From the NCBI RefSeq assembly GCF_003852405.1, contig NZ_QAJM01000045.1, positions 1 through 44,597 of the forward strand: DNA of 44,597 nucleotides, read 5' to 3'. Positions 1 to 9,489 of the stretch are shown in pieces. The notes beneath the pieces are model-generated. The model saw only the letters and a program-made list of their open reading frames with translations. It was not told where the DNA came from and searched no databases. Origin of the DNA: Pseudomonas sp. KBW05. GTDB lineage: Bacteria; Pseudomonadota; Gammaproteobacteria; Pseudomonadales; Pseudomonadaceae. The number at the start of each line of letters is the position of its first letter. The first letter of the stretch is position 1. The position numbers were made by a program, and so were the translations under genes.

Positions 1-95
1 TCCTTCGCGCTTCGATGAACTTAAGCAACCTGCTGCCGAAACCTACATAACTCATTGTTTACCAAGGAGTTTTCCGTTTCGACTGCGCCGGAAGT

Positions 96-155
96 GGGGC
101 GAATTATAGACAGTTACAATTCGCCGTCAACACTTAATTACAGATTTATTCGGAT
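96..155 (-). promoter_or_regulatory. rRNA-operon-type promoter reading left out of the window
   Basis: On the minus strand there is a -35 TTGACG (125-130), a 16-bp spacer and a perfect -10 TATAAT (103-108), followed by a GC-rich discriminator (TCGCCCCAC). Upstream of the -35 is an AT-rich tract (131-152) resembling an UP element, which overlaps the last codons of tyrS. This arrangement is typical of rRNA P1 promoters under stringent control. In P. aeruginosa a tyrosyl-tRNA synthetase gene (tyrZ) directly precedes an rRNA operon, so a 16S gene is expected just left of base 1. No mature rRNA sequence is inside the window; bases 1-95 would be its leader. Confidence 0.75.
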
Positions 156-1345
156 TTGAGCGTGATACGCGCAAACGCCTTCTTTCCGGCCTGGCAGACA
201 TGGGTAGCGCCCAGCTCGTATATAAAGGTGCGATCGACAACCTCACCATCTATACGCACACCGCCGGAACCCAGAAGGTCACGCGCAACCGCTGAGTTTT
301 TCACCAACCCTGCCTTATTAAGGACGGCAGCAATCGGCATAGCCTCCGCAGCAGTCAGCTCAACCTCCGGCAGATCATCCGGCAGCTCGCCATCCTTCAT
401 GCGATTGCCCGCCGCGCGGTGAGCACTGGCTGCAGCCTCTTCACCATGGAAACGCGCAACAATCTCTTCCGCCAGCTTGATCTTCACGTCACGCGGATTG
501 GCACCCGCCTCGACGTCAGCGCGCAACGCATTGATCTCGTCCATCGAGCGGAAGCTCAACAGCTCGAAGTAACGCCACATCAACGCATCCGGAATCGAAA
601 CCAGCTTGCCATACATAACGCCCGGCGCTTCCTGGATACCCACATAGTTACCCAGCGACTTGGACATCTTCTTGACGCCATCCAACCCTTCCAGCAACGG
701 CATGGTCAGGATGCACTGAGCCTCTTGCCCATACGCACGCTGCAGCTCTCGACCCATCAGCAGGTTGAACTTCTGATCGGTACCCCCCAACTCGACGTCC
801 GCACGCAGCGCCACCGAATCATATCCCTGGACCAGCGGATACAGGAACTCGTGAATAGCGATTGGCTGGTTGGTGGAGTAACGCTTGTCGAAGTCATCAC
901 GCTCAAGCATGCGCGCGACAGTGTACTGAGAGGTCAGGCGAATGAAGTCCGCCGGCCCCATCTGATCCATCCAGGTGGAGTTGAACGCCACTTCCGTCTT
1001 GGCCGGATCAAGGATCTTGAACACCTGAGTCTTATAGGTCTCGGCATTATCGAGCACTTGCTCGCGCGTCAGCGGTGGGCGCGTCGCACTCTTGCCACTT
1101 GGGTCACCGATCATCCCGGTGAAGTCACCTATAAGGAAGATGACCTGATGCCCCAGCTCCTGGAACTGGCGCAGCTTATTAATAAGCACGGTATGACCCA
1201 GGTGCAGGTCCGGCGCAGTCGGATCAAAGCCGGCTTTAATACGCAGGGGCTGGCCACGCTTGAGCTTTTCGATCAGCTCCGCTTCGACCAACAGTTCTTC
1301 CGCACCACGTTTTATCAGCGCTAGCTGCTCTTCAACCGACTTCAT
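146..1345 (-). CDS. tyrS: Tyrosyl-tRNA synthetase
   Basis: Cytoplasmic class I aminoacyl-tRNA synthetase that charges tRNA-Tyr with tyrosine. The protein is 399 aa from the chosen start (MKSVEEQ). An upstream in-frame ATG at 1390 would add 15 residues that do not resemble the family, so it was not used. The class I signatures are visible: HLGH at about residues 48-51 and KMSKS at 226-230. The C-terminal about 65 residues ([11 protein letters not shown] region) form an S4-like RNA-binding domain. Length and motifs fit the TyrZ-type subgroup of tyrosyl-tRNA synthetases. The stop codon lies against the upstream part of a strong leftward rRNA-type promoter. The gene is divergent from the M23 peptidase gene. 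Function is secure; calling it TyrZ rather than TyrS subtype is less so. Confidence 0.95.
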   Translation of the reverse strand: MKSVEEQLALIKRGAEELLVEAELIEKLKRGQPLRIKAGFDPTAPDLHLGHTVLINKLRQFQELGHQVIFLIGDFTGMIGDPSGKSATRPPLTREQVLDNAETYKTQVFKILDPAKTEVAFNSTWMDQMGPADFIRLTSQYTVARMLERDDFDKRYSTNQPIAIHEFLYPLVQGYDSVALRADVELGGTDQKFNLLMGRELQRAYGQEAQCILTMPLLEGLDGVKKMSKSLGNYVGIQEAPGVMYGKLVSIPDALMWRYFELLSFRSMDEINALRADVEAGANPRDVKIKLAEEIVARFHGEEAAASAHRAAGNRMKDGELPDDLPEVELTAAEAMPIAAVLNKAGLVKNSAVARDLLGSGGVRIDGEVVDRTFIYELGATHVCQAGKKAFARITLKSE

Positions 1346-1458
1346 AACAGACCCGCAAGGCTCAGATTCAAAAGGGAACCAACCATACAAGATCAGGGAC
1401 TAATTACAAGTTTTGCCCTGCGCACGGACACCATTCAGCAAGCCCAGCGTTCGCGAGC

Positions 1459-1492
1459 TTGCGCCACAGATGATTTGGTTATATTTTATACA
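1459..1492 (+). promoter_or_regulatory. Candidate promoter of the M23 peptidase gene
   Basis: The 209-bp divergent gap between tyrS and the peptidase contains an AT-rich segment with TTGCGC at 1459-1464 and TATATT at 1480-1485 (15-bp spacing), and a second possible -10, TATACA, at 1487-1492. It is the only clearly promoter-like stretch in this gap. The leader that follows (about 1497-1545) is rich in TTCATC repeats and contains an in-frame ATG at 1510 that I do not take as the start. Confidence 0.4.
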
Positions 1493-1554
1493 GTTATTTC
1501 ATCTTCATCATGTCATTCATCTTTTCCATTTCATCTTCAAAGTCAAAATTACTT

Positions 1555-2973
1555 ATGACCACTGAACCGTCTAAAGCGCCGCCGCTTTACCCGAAGACCC
1601 ACCTGCTCGCCGCAAGTGGTATCGCCGCTCTTCTCAGCCTGGCACTCCTGGTATTCCCTTCCAGTGACGTAGAAGCCAAACGAACATCCCTGAGCCTTGA
1701 CCTGGAAAGTCCAGTTGAACAACTGACACAAGATCAAGACGCTTCCGACGCGCAACAAGCCACAAATGCACCCACCGAATCACCGTTCGCCCAGATAGAC
1801 GGCAGCCCGGAAGAGACTCAGCAAGCAACCCAGGAACAACCTGCGCCTGTTACCACTGCGGCCAAGAACCCGCAGCACCGCGAAGTAATCGTGGCCAAAG
1901 GCGATACTCTATCGACCCTGTTCGAGAAGGTCGGCCTGCCGTCAGCCACGGTTAATGAAGTATTGGCCAGCGACAAACAAGCCAAGCAGTTCACCCAGCT
2001 CAAGCACGGCCAGAAACTGGAGTTCGAACTGACCCCCGACGGCCAACTGCACAACCTGCACAGCAACATCAGCGACCTGGAAAGCATCACCCTGACCAAG
2101 GGCGCCAAAGGCTTCGCCTTCAACCGCATCACCACCAAACCCGTGATGCGCTCCGCCTATTCCCACGGCGTGATCAACAGTTCCCTGTCGCAATCGGCCG
2201 CACGCGCTGGCCTGTCCCACAGCATGACGATGGACATGGCCAGCGTGTTTGGCTACGACATCGACTTCGCCCAGGACATCCGCCAAGGCGACGAATTCGA
2301 CGTAATCTACGAACAGAAGGTCGCCAACGGCAAAGTGGTCGGCACCGGCAATATCCTCTCTGCACGCTTCACCAACCGCGGCAAGACCTACACGGCCGTG
2401 CGCTACACCAACAAACAAGGCAACAGCAGCTACTACACGGCTGATGGCAACAGCATGCGCAAGGCCTTCATCCGCACACCCGTGGACTTCGCTCGTATTA
2501 GCTCGCGTTTCTCCATGGGTCGCAAGCACCCAATTCTGAACAAAATCCGCGCCCACAAAGGCGTCGACTATGCAGCCCCTCGCGGTACGCCCATCAAGGC
2601 CGCGGGTGACGGCAAAGTCCTGCTGGCCGGCCGCCGCGGTGGTTACGGCAACACTGTCATCATCCAACACGGCAACACCTACCGCACCCTGTATGGCCAC
2701 ATGCAAGGCTTCGCCAAAGGCGTGCAGACTGGCGGCACCGTGAAGCAAGGCCAGGTGATCGGCTATATCGGCACCACCGGCCTGTCCACCGGCCCGCATT
2801 TGCACTATGAGTTCCAGGTCAACGGCGTACACGTCGACCCACTGGGCCAGAAGCTGCCGATGGCCGACCCGATCGCCAAGGCCGAACGCGCGCGTTTCAT
2901 GCAACAAAGCCAGCCACTGATGGCACGCATGGACCAGGAGCGCTCCACCCTGCTGGCCTCGGCGAAGCGTTAA
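1555..2973 (+). CDS. mepM: Membrane-anchored M23 family peptidoglycan endopeptidase
   Basis: Probable zinc DD-endopeptidase cleaving peptidoglycan cross-links in the periplasm, the class needed for cell-wall expansion. The protein is 472 aa from MTTEPSKAP. It has an N-terminal transmembrane anchor (about 17-35), a low-complexity Gln/Thr/Pro-rich linker (55-105), an OapA/LysM-like domain (about 109-160) and a C-terminal peptidase M23/LytM domain (about 330-430). Zinc-site residues are visible: HKGVD (H334, D338) and GPHLHYEF (H415, H417). The architecture matches E. coli MepM. An ATG 45 bp upstream (1510) would place a Ser-rich extension before the anchor and lacks support. The stop is followed after 3 bp by anmK, so the two are probably co-transcribed, linking cell-wall cleavage to recycling. 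The symbol is by architecture; the exact substrate is inferred. Confidence 0.85.
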   Translation: MTTEPSKAPPLYPKTHLLAASGIAALLSLALLVFPSSDVEAKRTSLSLDLESPVEQLTQDQDASDAQQATNAPTESPFAQIDGSPEETQQATQEQPAPVTTAAKNPQHREVIVAKGDTLSTLFEKVGLPSATVNEVLASDKQAKQFTQLKHGQKLEFELTPDGQLHNLHSNISDLESITLTKGAKGFAFNRITTKPVMRSAYSHGVINSSLSQSAARAGLSHSMTMDMASVFGYDIDFAQDIRQGDEFDVIYEQKVANGKVVGTGNILSARFTNRGKTYTAVRYTNKQGNSSYYTADGNSMRKAFIRTPVDFARISSRFSMGRKHPILNKIRAHKGVDYAAPRGTPIKAAGDGKVLLAGRRGGYGNTVIIQHGNTYRTLYGHMQGFAKGVQTGGTVKQGQVIGYIGTTGLSTGPHLHYEFQVNGVHVDPLGQKLPMADPIAKAERARFMQQSQPLMARMDQERSTLLASAKR

Positions 2974-4068
<1,095 letters not shown>

Positions 4069-4080
4069 GCCCCAGACAGC

Positions 4081-4119
4081 AAAACGCCGCTTGGCCTATG
4101 AAAGCCAAGCGGCGTTTTT
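4081..4119. terminator. Bidirectional intrinsic terminator between anmK and erpA
   Basis: A perfect 15-bp inverted repeat (4081-4095 with 4104-4118) with an 8-nt loop, flanked by four A on the left and at least five T on the right. It can terminate anmK on the plus strand and the convergent erpA on the minus strand. Confidence 0.9.
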
Positions 4120-4133
4120 GTATCCGCAATCGA

Positions 4134-4484
4134 TCAGATCGAGAACGAAGACCCGCAACCACAAGTGGTGGTGGCGTTAGGGTTCTTGATCACGAAACGC
4201 GAACCTTCCAGACCTTCCTGGTAATCCACCTCGGCACCTGCCAAGTACTGGAAGCTCATCGGGTCCACGACCAGGCTCACGCCCTCGCGCTCGACGATGG
4301 TGTCGTCATCGGCCACATCTTCATCGAAGGTAAAACCGTACTGAAACCCTGAACAACCGCCGCCCGTAACAAATACGCGCAGCTTCAAGCGATCATTACC
4401 CTCTTCATCGACCAGGCTCTTCACCTTGTGCGCAGCACCGTGGGTGAATTGCAAAGCCGTGGGGGTGAAGGACTCAACGCTCAT
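4134..4484 (-). CDS. erpA: Iron-sulfur cluster insertion protein ErpA
   Basis: A-type iron-sulfur carrier that delivers Fe-S clusters to apo-enzymes in the cytoplasm. The protein is 116 aa from MSVESFTP. The three conserved cysteines are present: C44 in GGGCSGFQY, and C108 and C110 in the CGCGSSF C-terminus. In-frame upstream ATGs exist (to 4532) but a GGGAG ribosome site sits about 9 bp before the chosen ATG, and the extension is unlike the family. Transcribed alone, convergent with anmK and tandem with argC, which has its own terminator. The acidic stretch DEDVADDDT is usual for ErpA and separates it from IscA and SufA. Confidence 0.93.
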
Positions 4485-4530
4485 GCTGATAATCTCCCGG
4501 CGTACCGCCGCCATATGCGTAATGGCGGGC

Positions 4531-4560
4531 ATTATCCGCTTCTCCTAGAAAAGCGGTCAA
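4531..4560 (-). promoter_or_regulatory. Sigma-70 promoter of erpA
   Basis: Minus-strand TTGACC (4555-4560), an 18-bp spacer and GATAAT (4531-4536), giving a leader of about 40 nt before the erpA ATG at 4484. In E. coli erpA is controlled by IscR; I could not make out a convincing IscR box here. Confidence 0.6.
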
Positions 4561-4604
4561 CTATTGTTACGGTATATCAATCTGCACAGCGGCCATTAAA
4601 AACG

Positions 4605-4631
4605 CAAAAGGCCCGATCAACGGGCCTTTTG
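4605..4631 (-). terminator. Intrinsic terminator of argC
   Basis: An 11-bp inverted repeat (4605-4615 with 4621-4631, core AAAAGGCCCG / CGGGCCTTTT) with a 5-nt loop, 19 bp beyond the argC stop. A and T tracts on both sides allow function on the minus strand; it also insulates erpA. Confidence 0.85.
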
Positions 4632-4649
4632 TGCAACTACCGCAATGCC

Positions 4650-5684
4650 TTAAGGCAGCATGCCCGCGTGGGACAAGCCCAGCTTCTCATCCAGGCCGAA
4701 CAGGATGTTCATGTTCTGCACCGCCTGCCCCGACGCGCCCTTGACCAGGTTATCGATCACCGACAACACCACCACCAGGTCGCCGTCCTGTGGACGGTGC
4801 ACGGCAATACGGCAAACGTTGGCACCGCGCACGCTGCGGGTTTCCGGGTGGCTGCCAGCCGGCATCACATCGACGAACGGTTCGTTGGCATAACGTTTTT
4901 CAAACAACGCCTGCAGGTCCACCGAGCGATCAACCACAGTCGCGTACAGCGTGGAGTGAATACCACGAATCATCGGCGTCAGGTGCGGCACAAACGTCAG
5001 CCCCACATCCTTGCCGGCCGCACGACGCAGCCCCTGGCGGATTTCCGGCAAGTGACGATGCCCTTTTACCGCATAGGCCTTCATGCTTTCCGACGTCTCG
5101 GAGTACAGCGAACCTACCGCAGCACCACGACCGGCACCGCTGACGCCCGACTTGCAGTCAGCGATCAAACGCGATGCATCCGCCAGCCCGGCCTCCAGCA
5201 GCGGCAGGAAACCCAGCTGCGTTGCGGTCGGATAGCAACCTGGCACCGCAATCAGGCGCGCTTGCTTGATCTGCTCACGATTGACTTCCGGCAGACCGTA
5301 TACCGCCTCTTCAAGCAATTCCGGGGCGCCGTGAGGCTGGCCGTACCACTTGGCCCACTCATCGGCGTCTTGCAGACGGAAGTCAGCCGACAGGTCGATG
5401 ACCTTGGTACCCGCCGCCAGCAACTCACCGGCCAGTGCATGGGCAACCCCGTGCGGCGTAGCGAAGAACACCACGTCACAGGCGCCCAGGGTCTTGATGT
5501 CCGGCACGCTGAACGCCAGGCCGTCATAGTGGCCTCGCAGGTTCGGGTACATATCGGCCACGGCCAGCCCAGCCTCGGATCGGGAAGTGATGACCACCAC
5601 CTCAGCCTGCGGATGCTGAGCCAACAGACGCAGCAATTCGACACCGGTGTAACCCGTGCCGCCGACGATACCGACCTTGACCAT
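4650..5684 (-). CDS. argC: N-acetyl-gamma-glutamyl-phosphate reductase
   Basis: Third step of arginine biosynthesis: NADPH-dependent reduction of N-acetyl-glutamyl-5-phosphate to the semialdehyde in the cytoplasm. The protein is 344 aa from MVKVGIVGG. It shows an N-terminal Rossmann motif ([13 protein letters not shown], about residues 8-20), the catalytic cysteine C150 in [13 protein letters not shown], and the HRHLPEI histidine segment. Length is typical of the long bacterial ArgC type. In-frame ATG codons up to 5774 were rejected because the family start follows a GGCAGG ribosome site and because the promoter at 5721-5749 lies inside that extension. It is a single-gene unit, divergent from hemJ. 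Confidence 0.95.
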   Translation of the reverse strand: MVKVGIVGGTGYTGVELLRLLAQHPQAEVVVITSRSEAGLAVADMYPNLRGHYDGLAFSVPDIKTLGACDVVFFATPHGVAHALAGELLAAGTKVIDLSADFRLQDADEWAKWYGQPHGAPELLEEAVYGLPEVNREQIKQARLIAVPGCYPTATQLGFLPLLEAGLADASRLIADCKSGVSGAGRGAAVGSLYSETSESMKAYAVKGHRHLPEIRQGLRRAAGKDVGLTFVPHLTPMIRGIHSTLYATVVDRSVDLQALFEKRYANEPFVDVMPAGSHPETRSVRGANVCRIAVHRPQDGDLVVVLSVIDNLVKGASGQAVQNMNILFGLDEKLGLSHAGMLP

Positions 5685-5720
5685 ATACCTGCCCTCAACG
5701 AACCCACTGGAAAGCCGACG

Positions 5721-5749
5721 ATAATAGGGGCCGTATCGTCCTGCGACAA
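5721..5749 (-). promoter_or_regulatory. Sigma-70 promoter of argC
   Basis: Minus-strand TTGTCG (5744-5749), a 17-bp spacer and TATTAT (5721-5726). Transcription would start near 5714, about 30 nt before the argC ATG. This is one of the best-spaced promoters in the window. Confidence 0.65.
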
Positions 5750-5819
5750 CCGCCAACGTGACGTACGGGCGCATGAGCCACTACTATCTTGGCTACCGTG
5801 AACCTGGGAATAACTAAAA

Positions 5820-6248
5820 ATGCTTTATCTATGGGTCAAAGCCTTCCACATCATCAGCATCGTCTGCTGGTTTGCCGGGCTGTTCTACCTGCCACGCCTG
5901 TTCGTCTACCACGCGCAAAGTGAGGATACCGTCAGCAAGGAACGCTTCAGCCTGATGGAGCGCAAGCTGTATCGCGGCATCATGGGCCCGGCGAGCGTGG
6001 CCACGCTGGTGTTTGGCGGCTGGCTGATCTACCTGAACCCGAGCATCTTTCAATCGGGCGGCTGGATCCACGCCAAGCTCACCCTGGTCGTGCTGCTGAT
6101 CGGCTACCACCACATGTGCGGCGCGCAGGTAAAACGCTTTGCCCGTGGCGAAAACACCCGCAGCCATGTCTTTTATCGCTGGTTCAATGAAGTCCCGGTT
6201 CTGATATTGCTGGCTATCGTAATTTTGGTCGTGGTCAAACCGTTCTAA
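5820..6248 (+). CDS. hemJ: Protoporphyrinogen IX oxidase HemJ
   Basis: Integral inner-membrane protein of the HemJ (formerly UPF0093/TIGR00701) family, which oxidises protoporphyrinogen IX to protoporphyrin IX in haem synthesis. The protein is 142 aa with about four hydrophobic segments: residues 4-30, about 53-72, 82-100 and 124-141. H10 in the first segment (KAFHIISIVCWFAGLF) and the sequence IHAKLTLV match positions conserved in the family, where a His and a Lys are implicated in haem binding and activity. Pseudomonads commonly use HemJ rather than HemG or HemY. The next gene starts 24 bp after its stop, so they are probably co-transcribed. Divergent from argC. Confidence 0.88.
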   Translation: MLYLWVKAFHIISIVCWFAGLFYLPRLFVYHAQSEDTVSKERFSLMERKLYRGIMGPASVATLVFGGWLIYLNPSIFQSGGWIHAKLTLVVLLIGYHHMCGAQVKRFARGENTRSHVFYRWFNEVPVLILLAIVILVVVKPF

Positions 6249-6272
6249 CTTCAATCACACGGGGTAACTCCA

Positions 6273-7235
6273 ATGTCGCTGCCCGCTTTGCTTGAACAAC
6301 ATCTGCGCCTGCCTGTGGTGGTCGCGCCGATGTTTCTGATTTCCAATCCGCAACTGGTACTGGCCTGCTGCCGCAATGGTGTCGTCGGGAGTTTCCCGGC
6401 GCTCAACCAGCGCGAAAGCAGTGGTTTCAAAGCCTGGCTGGAAGAAATCGAAGCGGGCCTGGCGCAGTTGGACAACCCCGCGCCCTACGCCGTGAACCTG
6501 ATCGTGCACCACAGCAACCCACGGCTGGAGGCCGACCTGGCGATCTGCGTCGAGCACAAGGTGCCGATCGTTATCACCAGCCTCGGCGCGGTGAAGGAGT
6601 TGGTCGATGCCGTGCACAGCTACGGCGGCCTGGTCTTCCACGACGTGACCACCCGGCGCCATGCCGAGAAAGCCGCTGAAGCCGGCGTAGATGGCCTGAT
6701 CGCCGTGGCCGCCGGCGCCGGTGGCCATGCCGGCACCTGGAGCCCGTTCGCACTGATCGCCGAAATTCGTCAGTTCTTCGACAAAACCTTGCTGCTGGCC
6801 GGTTGCCTCAACCACGGCCACGAGGTCCTCGCGGCCCAACTGCTGGGGGCTGACCTGGCGTATTTCGGCACGCGCTTTATCGGCACCACCGAAAGCCACG
6901 CCCCGGATGCCTATAAAGAGATGCTGCTCACATCGCGCGCCGCCGACATCGTGCACACTCCCGCAGTGTCCGGCGTGCCCGCCAGCTTTATGCGCCAGAG
7001 CCTGGAGAACGCCGGTTTCGACCTCGCTGCGCTGCAGGGTAAAGGTGAGGTCAACTTCGGCTCCAAGCTCAAGCCATTAAGCGACGAAGCCAAGGCCTGG
7101 AAGACCGTCTGGTCGGCAGGCCAAGGCGTTGGTGAGATCGATGACCTGCCCAGCGTCGATGAACTCGTTGCCCGCCTGGATGCCGAATACCGCAAGGCAC
7201 GCGAACAGGCGGTACAATTGCGCTGGCCACGCTGA
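6273..7235 (+). CDS. Nitronate monooxygenase-like FMN-dependent oxidoreductase
   Basis: Flavin enzyme of the 2-nitropropane dioxygenase/nitronate monooxygenase (YrpB) family, 320 aa, TIM-barrel fold, probably cytoplasmic. Visible family features are VVVAPMFLISNPQLV near the N-terminus, GAGGHAGTWSPFAL (about residues 149-162) and the FMN phosphate-binding region GADLAYFGTRFIGT. Family members oxidise alkyl nitronates such as propionate-3-nitronate, though many homologues have other NAD(P)H:quinone or enoyl reductase activities. The physiological substrate cannot be read from the sequence. It lies 24 bp downstream of hemJ on the same strand. Nothing is unusual in length or composition. Confidence 0.8.
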   Translation: MSLPALLEQHLRLPVVVAPMFLISNPQLVLACCRNGVVGSFPALNQRESSGFKAWLEEIEAGLAQLDNPAPYAVNLIVHHSNPRLEADLAICVEHKVPIVITSLGAVKELVDAVHSYGGLVFHDVTTRRHAEKAAEAGVDGLIAVAAGAGGHAGTWSPFALIAEIRQFFDKTLLLAGCLNHGHEVLAAQLLGADLAYFGTRFIGTTESHAPDAYKEMLLTSRAADIVHTPAVSGVPASFMRQSLENAGFDLAALQGKGEVNFGSKLKPLSDEAKAWKTVWSAGQGVGEIDDLPSVDELVARLDAEYRKAREQAVQLRWPR

Positions 7236-7245
7236 ACCCACCGCA

Positions 7246-7268
7246 AGGCCTGCCGACTGAGCAGGCCT
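7246..7268 (+). terminator. Hairpin downstream of the nitronate monooxygenase-like gene
   Basis: An 8-bp inverted repeat (AGGCCTGC at 7246-7253 with GCAGGCCT at 7261-7268) with a 7-nt loop, just after the stop. There is no T tract, so it may be a weak terminator or an mRNA 3'-end stabiliser. Confidence 0.35.
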
Positions 7269-7304
7269 GCATTACCTCCCCGATTAAGTGACAAGGAAGC
7301 CCGC

Positions 7305-8252
7305 ATGAGCGACAACCGTTTCAAGATTGTGTTTGATGGAGCCTTGCTCCCGGGGGTCGAAAGCACCACTGCCAAACTGAACCTGGCCGAGCTGTTCAAA
7401 AGCGAAGTCGAGGCGATCGAGAAGCTCTTTACCGGCCGCACAGTCGCGCTGAAACGCGACCTGTCCCGTCCGGATGCAGAAACCTATCTCAATGCGCTGA
7501 AAAACGCCGGGGTCGATGCACGCATCGAAGCCGAGCAGCCCGTCGCATTCAGCCTTGCCGAAACCCATGAGACCGATTCGACTGCACCAAGCGCATCCCC
7601 CTATGCACCGCCGCGTGCTGCCGTAGGTGATGACTTGCCGGAGTACGCCACCCTCAACGTCTTCACCCTCAATGGGCGTATTGGCCGCCTGCGCTACCTG
7701 GCGTGGATGTTGGTGATGAGTGTCGCAATGCTCTTTGCGGCTGGCATTATCATCACCGTGGGTGCCGCCATATCGGTCGCCTCGCCGTTGGTCGCCATGA
7801 TTGTCGGCCCGCTGCTGTGGCTCGCGCTGATCGTCGCGATGTTCTGGATCAGCATACTCATCAGCGTGCAGCGCCTGCATGACCTGGGCTGGTCTGGATG
7901 GTTGTACGCGCTGAACCTGGTGCCGGTCGTCAACACCGTCTTCGCCATTCTGCTGCTGGTGCTTCCGGGCAACGCCGGTGCCAACCAGTACGGCGCGCCG
8001 CCACCGCGCAACTCGACCGCGGTAAAAGTCCTGGCCACCCTGTGGCTGGCGTTTATTCCCGTGATGCTTGCCATCATGGTCACGTTGAGCATGTACGGCT
8101 ACCTCGACCAACTCGGCGCCAACATCGACAGCAGCTACGAAAGCAGCTCCATTACCTCCGATGCTGACAGCGAGCAAAGCGTGATCGTTGAGGAAGACGA
8201 CGCGCAAAGTGCTGACGAAGCAGCTGAACCTGTAGACTCTCCAGAACAGTAA
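7305..8252 (+). CDS. DUF805 family inner-membrane protein with N-terminal soluble domain
   Basis: Membrane protein of unknown function, 315 aa. Residues 1 to about 85 are soluble and charged. Residues about 115-265 form the DUF805 region with about four transmembrane segments, including the family-typical patterns NGRIGRLRYL and VQRLHDLGWSGWLYALN. The last about 40 residues are strongly acidic and Ser-rich (VIVEEDDAQSADEAAEP). The GRIGR/RLHDLGWSG signature is seen directly; no biochemical role is established for DUF805. An AAGGA ribosome site precedes the ATG. It is transcribed in the same direction as its neighbours but separated from both by hairpins, so it may be monocistronic. Confidence 0.75.
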   Translation: MSDNRFKIVFDGALLPGVESTTAKLNLAELFKSEVEAIEKLFTGRTVALKRDLSRPDAETYLNALKNAGVDARIEAEQPVAFSLAETHETDSTAPSASPYAPPRAAVGDDLPEYATLNVFTLNGRIGRLRYLAWMLVMSVAMLFAAGIIITVGAAISVASPLVAMIVGPLLWLALIVAMFWISILISVQRLHDLGWSGWLYALNLVPVVNTVFAILLLVLPGNAGANQYGAPPPRNSTAVKVLATLWLAFIPVMLAIMVTLSMYGYLDQLGANIDSSYESSSITSDADSEQSVIVEEDDAQSADEAAEPVDSPEQ

Positions 8253-8254
8253 GA

Positions 8255-8299
8255 AACGCCCGCCGCCTGTGATGCCTCTGTCACAGGCTCGGCGGCGTT
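8255..8299 (+). terminator. Interrupted hairpin between DUF805 and SDR genes
   Basis: Perfect 8-bp core GCCTGTGA (8265-8272) with TCACAGGC (8281-8288), extended by imperfect AACGCC...GGCGTT arms. No clear T run follows. It ends 15 bp before the SDR start and could act as a partial terminator. Confidence 0.4.
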
Positions 8300-8314
8300 G
8301 CGATGGAGAAAGGC

Positions 8315-9103
8315 ATGACCCGTTACGCTCTGATCACCGGTGCCTCCAGCGGCATCGGCCTGGCTTTGGCCGAAGCCCTGGCCCGCCGCGGCCGCAGCTT
8401 GATTCTGGTGGCCCGCCAGCGTGATCAGTTGGAAAGCATTGCACTCGAATTGACTCAGCGTTTCGGCGTCGAGGTGCTGTTCCGTGCCTGCGACCTGGGT
8501 GAGCCGCTGCGTTTGTCCGGGTTTCTGCTGGAGCTTGAAGAAGGCGAACGGCAGATCGACCTGCTGGTCAACTGCGCCGGTATCGGCACCAGCGGGCCGT
8601 TCCTGGCCCAGGACTGGATGACCGAACAGGACCTGATCGAAGTTAACATCCTGGCCCTGACCCGCATGTGCCACGCCTTGGGCAACTCGATGGCGCTACA
8701 CGGTGGCGGGCAGATCCTCAACGTCGCCTCGGTGGCCGCCTTTCAACCTGGCCCATGGATGAGCAGTTACTACGCCAGCAAGGCCTACGTGCTGCACTTT
8801 TCCGAAGGCTTGCGCGAAGAATTGAAGACCTGCGGCATCAAGGTCTCCGTGCTCTGCCCCGGCCCGACACGCACAGCGTTCTTCGGCACCGCGCAAATGG
8901 ACACCGCCAAGCTCGAGCGCAGTGAAAAACTGATGAGCCCGGAAGAAGTGGCCCTGTTCACCGTGCGCGCCCTGGAAAAAAACAAAGCCATCATCATTCC
9001 CGGCCGCCGCAACCGCTGGCTCGCCTTCAGCCCGCGCTTCAGCCCACGCTGGCTCACCCGCAAGATTGCCGGCGCGATCAACAAGGCCTATTGCCCACGC
9101 TGA
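8315..9103 (+). CDS. SDR family NAD(P)-dependent oxidoreductase
   Basis: Classical short-chain dehydrogenase/reductase, 262 aa from MTRYALITG. The cofactor motif GASSGIG is near the N-terminus. NCAGIGTSGPF, the catalytic serine in NVASVAAFQPG and the YxxxK motif in SSYYASKAYVLHF are present, followed by the CPGPTRTAFF segment. A basic C-terminus (RNRWLAFSPRFSPRWLTRK) suggests membrane association, as in several DltE/YqjQ-like SDRs. The ATG at 8303 is in frame, but the GGAGAAAGG ribosome site lies between it and the ATG at 8315, which decides the start. The substrate is unknown. A promoter for the next gene is embedded in its 3' end. Confidence 0.8.
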   Translation: MTRYALITGASSGIGLALAEALARRGRSLILVARQRDQLESIALELTQRFGVEVLFRACDLGEPLRLSGFLLELEEGERQIDLLVNCAGIGTSGPFLAQDWMTEQDLIEVNILALTRMCHALGNSMALHGGGQILNVASVAAFQPGPWMSSYYASKAYVLHFSEGLREELKTCGIKVSVLCPGPTRTAFFGTAQMDTAKLERSEKLMSPEEVALFTVRALEKNKAIIIPGRRNRWLAFSPRFSPRWLTRKIAGAINKAYCPR

Positions 9104-9118
9104 GCGCCTGAGTACACT
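9091..9118 (+). promoter_or_regulatory. Candidate promoter of the HIT-family gene
   Basis: TTGCCC (9091-9096), a 16-bp spacer and TACACT (9113-9118) overlap the last codons of the SDR gene and sit about 32 bp before the GTG start of the HIT gene. Confidence 0.45.
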
Positions 9119-9149
9119 CACCCTGCATATTCATAATGGAGAAACAGCT

Positions 9150-9488
9150 GTGGATACTCTGTTCACCAAGATCATCAACCGGGAAATACCTGCGGACATC
9201 ATCTACGAAGATGATCAAATCCTGGCGTTCAAGGACATCCATCCGGCAGCGCCCGTGCATTTCCTCGTCATCCCGAAGAAACACATCGCCACCCTCAACG
9301 ATCTGACCGAAGAAGACAAAGCCCTGGCCGGCCATATCTTGTTCACCGCCCAGCGCCTGGCACTGGAGCAGGGTTGCGAAGAAGGTTTCCGCGTGGTGAT
9401 GAACTGCAACCCGAAAGGCGGGCAGACCGTTTATCACATTCATATGCATGTGCTGGGTCAGCGCCAGATGAACTGGCCGCCGGGTTGA
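9150..9488 (+). CDS. HIT family (HINT-like) purine nucleotide phosphoramidase
   Basis: Histidine-triad protein, 112 aa, of the HINT branch (compare E. coli HinT), which hydrolyses adenosine or guanosine phosphoramidates and aminoacyl adenylates in the cytoplasm. The signature HIHMH is in GGQTVYHIHMHVLGQRQM near the C-terminus, and the N-terminal FTKIINREIPADIIYEDD is typical. I chose a GTG start at 9150: a GGAG ribosome site lies 8 bp upstream and the family alignment begins there. The longer frame from 9066 overlaps the SDR gene and adds unrelated residues. A REP element follows the stop. Confidence 0.88.
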   Translation: MDTLFTKIINREIPADIIYEDDQILAFKDIHPAAPVHFLVIPKKHIATLNDLTEEDKALAGHILFTAQRLALEQGCEEGFRVVMNCNPKGGQTVYHIHMHVLGQRQMNWPPG

Positions 9489-9489
9489 T

